A DNA stretch of 7,930 nt from contig CAAGIQ010000152.1 of assembly GCA_900769965.1 (NCBI GenBank), positions 1 to 7,930 of the forward strand. The letters are read 5' to 3'. This stretch comes from Bacilli bacterium (lineage in GTDB: Bacteria > Bacillota_I > Bacilli_A > RFN20 > CAG-288). The position numbers and the translations under genes are program-made. Positions 1 to 5,179 of the stretch are shown one piece after another; within the stretch, counting starts at the first letter, position 1, and each line of letters starts with the position of its first letter. A model generated the notes under the pieces. That model was given only the letters and a program-made list of their open reading frames with translations. It had not been told where the DNA came from and made no database searches.

Positions 1-95
1 CAAAGATGACTGTTTAAAAGCTTTCTAAGTGCTTCGAAAACAAAGTGTTTTACAAAAATCAAAATGTGTAAAAAACTTTTGACCCGTTTTTAGGA

Positions 96-121
96 TTTAA
101 CACCCCATTATTTAGGATTTA
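96..121 (+). repeat. Left-end repeat motifs of the IS
   Basis: TTTAGGATTTA occurs at 89-99 and again at 111-121, a 22-bp period or two helical turns. Between them lies ACACCCC, part of an 11-bp motif (TTTAACACCCC, 96-106) that recurs in the same orientation at 1962-1972 across the transposase stop codon. Spaced motifs of this kind at an IS end often bind transposase; that role is inference. Confidence 0.4.
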
Positions 122-124
122 GAC

Positions 125-184
125 AACATTTTCATGAAATTACTTATATATAAATATATAAGTAAAAGTATTGAAAATGTTTTT
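125..184 (+). terminator. Long hairpin ahead of the transposase, terminator-like
   Basis: AACATTTTCA (125-134) pairs with TGAAAATGTT (172-181), and TTACTTATATA (140-150) pairs with TATATAAGTAA (155-165) around a TAAA loop. Five and six unpaired bases separate the two stems. The outer arm runs into TTTTT (180-184). The stem is AT-rich, so termination strength is uncertain, but it would form in transcripts arriving from upstream and is absent from transcripts starting at the element's own promoter. It may therefore protect the transposase gene from read-through. Confidence 0.55.
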
Positions 185-199
185 GTATTGTTGTATAAT
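171..199 (+). promoter_or_regulatory. Sigma-70-type promoter of the transposase
   Basis: TTGAAA (171-176), a 17-bp spacer and TATAAT (194-199) form a near-consensus promoter, with a start predicted near 206. The -35 box lies inside the right arm of the upstream hairpin. A Shine-Dalgarno-like AGAGG (228-232) stands 6 bases before the ATG at 239. Confidence 0.7.
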
Positions 200-238
200 T
201 AAGGGTGTTAAGGTGTTATTATATTTTAGAGGTATCCT

Positions 239-1966
239 ATGGTCTATTTTTTAAAGAAATCTACCCCTTCAAAGAAAGGTTTATATCTTCAAATCTATCA
301 GTCTTTTTACATTCAAGGTAAAGGCAAACGTAACAAGTCTTTTAAAGCTATCGGCTATGTTAACGATTTAATTAGTCAAGGTATAAAAGATCCTATTAAG
401 TATGCTCAAGATATGGTTGATGAACTTAATTTAAATGTTAGTAAAAGAAGCGATGTTCAAATCGGTGACATCTCTTCTTCTAAGAACGTTGGTTATTTTC
501 TTCTTAAAGCGATGATTGATACTTTAGATGTTGATAGAGTTATGAATATTATGACTCAAAATAAACATTTCAAATTTAAAGTGTCAGATTTTGTTAGAAC
601 GATGATTTATGCTCAGATTACTAATCCTGGTAGCAAATTAAAAGCTAGTGAAAACGTTATACCTAATCTATACGACATTAAGCCTTTTTCCTATGATCAA
701 ATACTTGATGGAATTGAATACATAGGAATGGATTACGCTAAGTATATAGAACTATTTAACCACCAAATTAATGAATTGTGGCCTAGAGATACAAGCGTTA
801 ATTTCTTCGATTGTACCAATTATTATTTTGAAATTGATTTAGAGGATGAATTAAGACAAAAAGGACCTAGTAAGGAAAAAAGACACGACCCTATTATTGG
901 TCAAGCTCTTCTTTTAGATGCAAATCAAATACCTATAGGAATGATGATGTATCCTGGAAATCAAAGTGAAAAGCCATATCTTAGAAAAATGATTGAAGAT
1001 ACAAAATCGAGATATGATGTTAACGGAAAAATCATTCAAGTTGCAGATAAAGGTCTAAATTGTGCTAGAAACATCTACGCTGCAGTTAAAGAGGCAAATG
1101 ATGGATATATATTTTCTAAATCTGTACATGGTAAATATCTAAGCAAAGTAGAAAAAAAGTGGGTTCTTTTAGATGACAACGATAAAAACAAATGGGTTAA
1201 TGTGTTAAATAACGAAGGAAAATTAATGTATCGTTACAAAGAGTGTATAGATTATTTCCCTTATCATTGTTACTTAAATGAAGATGATGATGAAGAAATA
1301 GAATTCACCGTTAAAGAAAAAAGAGTTGTGACATATAATCCTTCATTAGCAAGAAAACAAAGAATTCAAATCAATAAACAAATCGAAAAAGCAAAAAACA
1401 CTCTTACCATCAAGGAAGCTAGTAAAGAAGATTTTGGAGATGCTGTAAAATACGTACAATTTGAAGCAAAGGATAAAGATGGTAAGAAAGTAAAGATAAA
1501 GCCAAGACTTATCGATGAAAAGATTAAAGAAGATTTAGATCTTGCTGGATATAATCTATTAGTAACATCAGAAACAAGCTTAAACGCAAAAGAAATATAT
1601 AACGCTTACCATGGCCTATGGAGAATAGAAGAATCATTTAGAATAATGAAATCATATTTAGAAGCAAGGCCTGTGTTTCTTCAAAAAGAAGAATCGATAA
1701 ATGGTCACTTCTTAATATGCTACTTATCTCTAGTGGTATTAAGGTTATTAGAGTTAAAAGTATTTGATGATGAGTTACCAGTAAACCAAATCGTTGAGTT
1801 TATTAGAGGGTACTGTGTTACAGATACTAACGAAGGATCATATATAAATAACGCAACAAAAAGTAAAACTTTTCTTAAAATAAAAGAGAAATTAGGCTTA
1901 GCAAAATTAGGTAATTTATACCTTAAAAAACGAGATATAGATTTATTATTAAAAACCGAGTTTTAA
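239..1966 (+). CDS. IS1634-family DDE transposase
   Basis: This gene encodes the cut-and-paste transposase of the element, 575 residues, a normal full length for the IS1634 group of the IS4 superfamily. The RNase H-like catalytic core is visible. The first Asp lies in FFDCTNYYFE (D191). The second lies in QVADKGLN (D270), following the family-typical segment with PIGMMMYPGNQSEK. The catalytic Glu lies in the YHGLWRIEESFRIMKS region (E464 or E465). About 190 residues between D270 and this Glu carry a charged insertion with many Lys and Glu, as expected for the long beta-strand insertion of IS4-type enzymes. The start at 239 has AGAGG 6 bases upstream and follows a good promoter. No frameshift or internal stop is present, so the gene may be active. 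The stop codon lies within the repeat motif at 1962-1972. Confidence 0.93.
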   Translation: MVYFLKKSTPSKKGLYLQIYQSFYIQGKGKRNKSFKAIGYVNDLISQGIKDPIKYAQDMVDELNLNVSKRSDVQIGDISSSKNVGYFLLKAMIDTLDVDRVMNIMTQNKHFKFKVSDFVRTMIYAQITNPGSKLKASENVIPNLYDIKPFSYDQILDGIEYIGMDYAKYIELFNHQINELWPRDTSVNFFDCTNYYFEIDLEDELRQKGPSKEKRHDPIIGQALLLDANQIPIGMMMYPGNQSEKPYLRKMIEDTKSRYDVNGKIIQVADKGLNCARNIYAAVKEANDGYIFSKSVHGKYLSKVEKKWVLLDDNDKNKWVNVLNNEGKLMYRYKECIDYFPYHCYLNEDDDEEIEFTVKEKRVVTYNPSLARKQRIQINKQIEKAKNTLTIKEASKEDFGDAVKYVQFEAKDKDGKKVKIKPRLIDEKIKEDLDLAGYNLLVTSETSLNAKEIYNAYHGLWRIEESFRIMKSYLEARPVFLQKEESINGHFLICYLSLVVLRLLELKVFDDELPVNQIVEFIRGYCVTDTNEGSYINNATKSKTFLKIKEKLGLAKLGNLYLKKRDIDLLLKTEF

Positions 1967-1982
1967 CACCCCAAAATAGGGT
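1962..1982 (+). repeat. Right-end repeat motif of the IS
   Basis: TTTAACACCCC (1962-1972) repeats 96-106 exactly in direct orientation and contains the transposase stop. Continuing to 1982, ACCCTATTTTGG on the reverse strand imperfectly mirrors 82-94. Which of these is the true terminal repeat cannot be settled from one copy. Confidence 0.4.
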
Positions 1983-1994
1983 TGTCGACTGAAG

Positions 1995-2334
1995 TCAGGT
2001 AATATGTTTTTCATCTATCCAAACTTTCCCTGATAACATCGTATTTTTTACAATTTCTCCAGCAACTTTATAGAGCTTCATTCTCCACATATAAGCGGTT
2101 CTTCTAGATATCTTTAAAACATCCGAAATTGCTTCTAATTTAGTATCATCAATTATCAAAATGATTAATCTTCTTAAAGTATTTTTATCTAGTTTAGTGG
2201 AAGAGAAAACTGTGTTTGTGGTTTTTAAGAATAAATGACCACAAGATAAGCATTTGTATCTCTGATTGCCATTACGTTTCCCGTATTTCTAATTTGCTAT
2301 TACAAAAAGGACAGCAAATATCTTTTGAACCCAT
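1995..2334 (-). pseudogene. Decayed zinc-ribbon DDE transposase (IS1595-like), frameshifted and truncated
   Basis: Reading the minus strand from the ATG at 2334-2332 gives MGSKDICCPFCNSK, then a stop after 20 codons. The adjacent frame resumes as KYGKRNGNQRYKCLSCG and stays open through a helix-turn-helix-like segment (KLEAISDVLKISRRTAYMW) to LSGKVWIDEKHIT, stopping at 1997-1995. CPFC and CLSC form a four-cysteine zinc ribbon, and the GKVWIDE motif matches the first catalytic Asp region of IS1595-type transposases. The remaining two thirds of the DDE domain is missing exactly where the IS1634 element begins. The frameshift lies at about 2278-2300, and the total length of 340 bases is out of frame by one. 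An SD-like AAGGG precedes the ATG by 9 bases. The family assignment is from motifs only; another zinc-ribbon IS family is possible. Confidence 0.75.
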
Positions 2335-2340
2335 AAAAAA

Positions 2341-2428
2341 GTTCCCTTCTGAAACGTAAGCAACCATCAACGAAAGGAACTACGCTAATAAAACCAATAT
2401 TGATGGCTGCTTACGCTGTTTTATTAGC
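2341..2428 (-). promoter_or_regulatory. Interleaved stem leader (attenuator-like) of the decayed transposase gene
   Basis: On the minus strand three complementary pairs are interleaved. Pair b joins 2428-2418 with 2394-2384 (11 bp, perfect). Pair a joins 2415-2400 with 2370-2355 (16 bp, one G-U). Pair c joins 2380-2372 with 2349-2341 (9 bp, one G-U), extendable by an A-U. The order is b, a, b', c, a', c'. Pair a is therefore incompatible with full b and c pairing. Stem c contains the SD-like AAGGG and is followed by six U before the ATG, like a terminator or SD-blocking hairpin; stem a would release it. Both mismatches are G-U wobbles only in minus-strand RNA and would be A-C in plus-strand RNA, which favours a minus-strand RNA function. 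A TATAAT box (2440-2435) would start transcription near 2428. Confidence 0.5.
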
Positions 2429-2434
2429 AAATTA

Positions 2435-2440
2435 ATTATA
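2435..2440 (-). promoter_or_regulatory. Possible -10 box for the decayed transposase leader
   Basis: TATAAT reads on the minus strand at 2440-2435 and predicts a start near 2428, the first base of arm b of the structured leader. No recognisable -35 hexamer lies 16-18 bases upstream, so this is a weak call. Confidence 0.3.
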
Positions 2441-2444
2441 TAAC

Positions 2445-2487
2445 AAAAAATTGCTGAACTACATATTCAAAATTCAGCAACCTTTTT
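2445..2487. terminator. Bidirectional intrinsic terminator-like hairpin
   Basis: TTGCTGAA (2451-2458) pairs perfectly with TTCAGCAA (2473-2480) across a 14-base loop. On the minus strand the stem is followed directly by six T (complement of 2445-2450). On the plus strand it is followed by CC and five T (2483-2487). The minus orientation is the better terminator and would block transcription entering the transposase remnant from the LRR side. Confidence 0.6.
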
Positions 2488-2566
2488 GTAAACACTACTA
2501 TTATTTATTGTTGGATATGTAGGTGAATCGAAAGATATAGTCATTCCTAATGAAATAGAAGGATTA

Positions 2567-3136
2567 ATGGTTAAAGAAATATTAAGCTATGCTTTCAGTT
2601 TTTCTGAAATTGTTAGTGTTGTTTTACCGGACACATTGATTAGAATCGGTGATCATGCATTCGAATATTGTTATTCATTAACATCGATTACAATTCCTGC
2701 TTCTGTAGTAGAGATAGGAGATTATGCGTTTTATTATTGCTCTTCTCTTGCCTCTTTGACCATTGAAGAAGGTAGTGTTCTTGAATACATTGGCAGTAAT
2801 GCTTTTAGAGTTTATAGTTTGAAAGGCCGTTTAATTATTCCTTCATCAGTTAAATATATAGGAAACAATGCTTTTAGTTATACCCAAATGTCATTTGAGA
2901 TAACTCTTAATTCTCAATTAACATATATAGGGAATAATGCATTTTCTGAAAACTGGAACGGACAATCAACGATTTATCTTTCTTCAAAAGTAGAGTATGT
3001 TGGGTCTTATGCTTTCAGTAATACTAGTTGTTTCACAATCTATTGTGAACCAGAAAGTAGACCATCATCATGGAATTCTAACTGGTTAGGTGATAGTGGT
3101 AGTAAACCAACAGTAACTTGGGGTGTCCAATTCTAA
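2567..3136 (+). CDS. BspA-type leucine-rich-repeat protein, probably a 5'-truncated remnant
   Basis: About six LRR_5/BspA-type repeats of roughly 23 residues are visible, each following the pattern I.IP.SV..IG..AF....SL. The C-terminus (IYCEPESRPSSWNSNW and a final VTWGVQF) is the usual cap of these surface proteins, which in hosts of this kind act in adhesion or host contact. Secretion needs an N-terminal signal peptide, and none is present here. The frame is open back to 2492 (stop TAA at 2489-2491), and that stretch encodes IVGYVGESKDIVIPNEIEG, the conserved entry segment of the first repeat, with no ATG, GTG or TTG start. The ATG at 2567, which has a chance AGAAGG 4 bases upstream, is therefore probably not the original start. 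The 5' end appears lost at the mobile-element junction. BspA-type LRR domain: sure. Functional gene: doubtful. Confidence 0.8.
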   Translation: MVKEILSYAFSFSEIVSVVLPDTLIRIGDHAFEYCYSLTSITIPASVVEIGDYAFYYCSSLASLTIEEGSVLEYIGSNAFRVYSLKGRLIIPSSVKYIGNNAFSYTQMSFEITLNSQLTYIGNNAFSENWNGQSTIYLSSKVEYVGSYAFSNTSCFTIYCEPESRPSSWNSNWLGDSGSKPTVTWGVQF

Positions 3137-3145
3137 AAATAAATT

Positions 3146-3191
3146 ACCTCATTAATAATACATATTAACTATGTACTTAATGAGGTTTTTT
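3146..3191 (+). terminator. Intrinsic terminator after the LRR gene
   Basis: ACCTCATTAA (3146-3155) pairs perfectly with TTAATGAGGT (3177-3186). An inner stem, TACATA (3159-3164) with TATGTA (3170-3175), closes a TTAAC loop. A run of six T (3186-3191) follows. It lies 10 bases after the stop codon. Confidence 0.88.
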
Positions 3192-3220
3192 CATGGGCTT
3201 TTGACCGCGTTTTTGAGCAA

Positions 3221-3260
3221 GTGCGCAAATAAACAGGTTATTTAGTTGTTAAACGCGCAC
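3221..3260 (+). promoter_or_regulatory. GC-rich inverted repeat upstream of dus
   Basis: GTGCGC (3221-3226) is inverted as GCGCAC (3255-3260). Immediately inside, AAATAA (3227-3232) pairs with TTATTT (3238-3243) around ACAGG, leaving an 11-base bulge on the 3' side. GCGC clusters stand out in this AT-rich DNA. There is no T-run, so it is not a terminator. It could be an operator or a leader structure; no specific binding protein can be named. Confidence 0.4.
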
Positions 3261-3274
3261 GAAAAGAGTAAAAT
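3246..3274 (+). promoter_or_regulatory. Candidate promoter for dus-deoR
   Basis: TTGTTA (3246-3251), a 17-bp spacer and TAAAAT (3269-3274) match the sigma-70 consensus at 4/6 and 5/6 positions. The predicted start near 3281 would leave a leader of only about 9 bases before the ATG at 3290. TTGACC at 3201-3206 is a better -35 box but lacks a good -10 box at the right distance, so the true promoter is uncertain. Confidence 0.4.
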
Positions 3275-3289
3275 CTATTTGTGGAAAAT

Positions 3290-4279
3290 ATGTCTAAACT
3301 TACTGTTGCCGGTGTTGAATTAAGATCGAAATATATATTAGCTCCTCTTGCTGGATATACTAGCTATGCGATGAGGAAGATATCTAATGAATACGGGGTC
3401 GGTATGACTTATACTGAAATGATTTCTTCTTCAGCTTTAGTATACGATTCTAAGAAGACTATGAGTATGCTTCCTAAAAAGAAAGAAGAAACTCCTGTAG
3501 CTTTGCAACTATTCGGTGGAGATAAAGAAACGGTATTAAAATCTATTGAGATAGTAGAGAAAAACGCCATATATGATTTCCTAGATTTCAATATCGGTTG
3601 CCCTGTTCCTAAAGTTTACAAACAGGGTGCGGGATCTAGTTGGCTAGCTAAAGAAGACGAACTTATCGATTTAGTAAGGGAGATGGTTAAGATCTCTTCT
3701 AAGCCTGTGATAGCGAAGATCAGATTAGGTATAGATAGTAACCACTTGAATTATTTAAGCGTTGCGAAAAGACTTGAAGAAGCGGGAATTAAGATGCTCG
3801 TAGTCCACGGACGAACGAGAAAAGAGATGTTTCAAGGTCGAGTTCATTACGATCTCATCAAAGAGATTAAAGATAACCTAACTATACCTGTTATCGCTAA
3901 TGGAGATATAGGTTTAGATAATATCGAAGAGGTTAAAAATATCACTGGTGCGGATGGTTACATGATTGGACGAAACGCTATAGGTAATCCGCAGATATTC
4001 ACAAATCTTATCAATTTAGAAGAAGGAAAAGAGTTAGTTAAAAAAGACTATTTAACCCAAGAAAAATTGATATTAAAACATCTTAGATATCTTATAGATG
4101 AGATGGGAGATGAGAAGAAAGCTTCCGAAGTGATGCGAGGTATCGCTTGTTTCTATTTAAAGGGAATAGAAAACGCTAAAAGCGTAAAGATGGGTTTAGT
4201 TAAATGCTCATCTTATAAAGAATTTGAAGACTGCTTAAAAGGAGGAGAAAACAATGTTACAAGATGCGAGATTAAATGA
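3290..4279 (+). CDS. dus: tRNA-dihydrouridine synthase (DusB-like)
   Basis: This enzyme reduces uridine to dihydrouridine in the D-loop of tRNAs, using FMN and NADPH, in the cytoplasm. It is a TIM-barrel protein of about 329 residues, normal for bacterial Dus. Visible landmarks are the FMN-binding LAPLAGYT at the N-terminus, VALQLFGGD, the catalytic Cys in NIGCPVPK (C104), AKIRLG, VHGRTR, IPVIANGDI and GADGYMIGR. The helical C-terminal tRNA-binding domain is represented by the segment with KASEVMRGIACFYLKG. The start at 3290 is preferred because homologues begin about a dozen residues before the LAPLAG motif. A GTG at 3281, in frame, would add three residues. The end overlaps the next gene by 26 bp, and the SD of that gene (AAAGGAGG) lies inside this one, so the pair is very probably co-transcribed. 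Which Dus subfamily and tRNA position applies is not certain. Confidence 0.93.
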   Translation: MSKLTVAGVELRSKYILAPLAGYTSYAMRKISNEYGVGMTYTEMISSSALVYDSKKTMSMLPKKKEETPVALQLFGGDKETVLKSIEIVEKNAIYDFLDFNIGCPVPKVYKQGAGSSWLAKEDELIDLVREMVKISSKPVIAKIRLGIDSNHLNYLSVAKRLEEAGIKMLVVHGRTRKEMFQGRVHYDLIKEIKDNLTIPVIANGDIGLDNIEEVKNITGADGYMIGRNAIGNPQIFTNLINLEEGKELVKKDYLTQEKLILKHLRYLIDEMGDEKKASEVMRGIACFYLKGIENAKSVKMGLVKCSSYKEFEDCLKGGENNVTRCEIK

Positions 4280-5021
4280 AATCATTAAACTAGTTGAGGA
4301 GAAAGGAGCTGTTAAAGTAGAAGACTTAGCTGCTTATTTCTCGACTTCTAGATCTACTATTAGAAGAGATTTACAATACCTAGCTTCTATTAATAGATTG
4401 CATAAGGTTCATGGAGGTGCTACCGCTTTAAACTATACAGGTAATATCAACTTCAACGTCTTTGATAAAGACTTCTTCTTCCGTGAACAAGAACATAACG
4501 ATAAAAAGATATTGATTGCTAAAAAAGCTTTAGAATTTATAAACGACGGTGCAGCAGTATATCTAGATGCTTCGACTTCTGTAGCTTCTTTAATCGATTT
4601 ATTACCGCAATCAAATAAGACTTATTATGTTACTAACTCTCCTAAGATTGCTCATAAATTAGCTTTAAAGAATCTTAGAGTTTTAGTTACTGGCGGCGAA
4701 TTAAAACTTACTACTGACGCTTATACTGGAGCATACGCTTTAGATTTCTTAGATAAGTTTAATTTTACAGTTGGTTTCTTTGGCACTAACGGTATTCATT
4801 CTCAAGCCCAATTCACAACTCCAGATCCAGTAGAAGCCGCTATTAAAGCTAAGGCTATTTCTAGAACTTATAAAGTTTTCATCTTAGCGGATTCTTCTAA
4901 ATTTAATAACATCGGTTCAGTTACTTTCGCTAAGTTAAACGAAGCGACTTTAATTACTGATTCCGCTCCAAAAGAATATAAAGACTTGATGAAGATCATC
5001 GATCTTTCTTCAGAAAAATAG
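4254..5021 (+). CDS. DeoR/GlpR-family transcriptional regulator
   Basis: This is a sugar-phosphate-responsive DNA-binding regulator of 255 residues, the usual length for the family. Residues about 5-57 form the DeoR winged helix-turn-helix, with the signature STSRSTIRRDLQYLA followed by the hinge KVHGGA. Residues about 75-235 form the DeoRC sensor domain, an ISOCOT-fold domain related to ribose-5-phosphate isomerase. Its landmarks are YLDASTSVASL, YVTNSPKIAHKLA, VLVTGGELK, DFLDKFNFTVGFFGTNGI and VFILADSSKF. In relatives such as GlpR and FruR this domain binds a phosphorylated sugar. The start has a strong SD (AAAGGAGG, 4238-4245) 8 bases upstream and lies 26 bp inside dus. No sugar-utilisation gene follows, because a terminator comes directly after, so its targets lie elsewhere and its effector cannot be named. 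Confidence 0.92.
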   Translation: MLQDARLNEIIKLVEEKGAVKVEDLAAYFSTSRSTIRRDLQYLASINRLHKVHGGATALNYTGNINFNVFDKDFFFREQEHNDKKILIAKKALEFINDGAAVYLDASTSVASLIDLLPQSNKTYYVTNSPKIAHKLALKNLRVLVTGGELKLTTDAYTGAYALDFLDKFNFTVGFFGTNGIHSQAQFTTPDPVEAAIKAKAISRTYKVFILADSSKFNNIGSVTFAKLNEATLITDSAPKEYKDLMKIIDLSSEK

Positions 5022-5030
5022 ATATAATTT

Positions 5031-5065
5031 ACAGCAGGATAACTTGTCTTGCTGTTTTCTTTTTA
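5031..5065 (+). terminator. Intrinsic terminator after the DeoR-family gene
   Basis: ACAGCAGGA (5031-5039) pairs with TCTTGCTGT (5047-5055) with one G-U pair and a 7-base loop, followed by TTTTCTTTTT. It begins 9 bases after the stop codon. Confidence 0.85.
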
Positions 5066-5099
5066 TAAAAATATGTGATCAATTTAATATCCACATAAA

Positions 5100-5131
5100 A
5101 TCCACTTTATGACATTTGACATAAAATGGAT
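5100..5131. promoter_or_regulatory. Operator-like palindrome ahead of the HTH-ART gene
   Basis: ATCCACTTTATG (5100-5111) and CATAAAATGGAT (5120-5131) are inverted copies matching at 11 of 12 positions, with an 8-bp spacer. A further related half, ATCCACATAAAA, starts at 5089. The right arm ends one base before the -35 box of the candidate promoter. This is where an XRE-type protein would bind to control its own operon; the following gene encodes one. Confidence 0.65.
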
Positions 5132-5160
5132 TTGATATCGATATGTTTTGATGATATATT
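5132..5160 (+). promoter_or_regulatory. Promoter of the HTH-ART two-gene unit
   Basis: TTGATA (5132-5137), a 17-bp spacer and TATATT (5155-5160) match the sigma-70 consensus at 5/6 and 5/6. The predicted start near 5167 lies downstream of the in-frame ATG at 5126 and so excludes it. A perfect TTGACA also occurs at 5116-5121, within the palindrome, but without a good -10 box at the usual spacing. Confidence 0.7.
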
Positions 5161-5179
5161 ATTTGTAGGTGGTGAGGTT

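Larger units (their letters stand above)
82..1982 (+). mobile_element. IS1634-family (IS4 superfamily) insertion sequence, ends approximate
   Basis: The element is called because a full-length IS1634-type transposase (239-1966) is flanked by short repeated motifs. The limits given rest on an imperfect inverted repeat, ACCC..TTTT.GG at 82-94 against the reverse complement of 1970-1982, about 12 matches in 17. Two other end candidates exist: GGGTGTTAA at 203-211, inverted relative to TTAACACCC at 1963-1971, and the direct repeat TTTAACACCCC at 96-106 and 1962-1972. No perfect target duplication was found by eye. IS1634 is known to make long, variable target duplications, so the duplication could lie beyond the window. 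The right end abuts the decayed transposase at 1995-2334, suggesting insertion into, or deletion next to, an older element. The family is firm; the exact ends are not. Confidence 0.5.

Noticed and set aside
1..81. Possible continuation of the broken zinc-ribbon transposase to the left of the IS1634 element
   Set aside because: One minus-strand frame is open here, but its residues show no DDE-domain motif, so continuity cannot be claimed. No other feature was seen in 1-81.
2341..2428. CRISPR-like or tandem repeat array
   Set aside because: The copies are inverted and interleaved, not regularly spaced direct repeats with unique spacers.
3409..3591. Minus-strand reading frame of 60 codons inside dus
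   Set aside because: Antisense shadow of a clear dus coding region with no recognisable protein pattern.
5126..5179. Upstream in-frame ATG extending the HTH-ART protein by 18 residues
   Set aside because: It lies inside the operator palindrome and before the promoter, has no SD, and adds residues outside the HTH domain; the ATG at 5180 has a purine-rich ribosome site.
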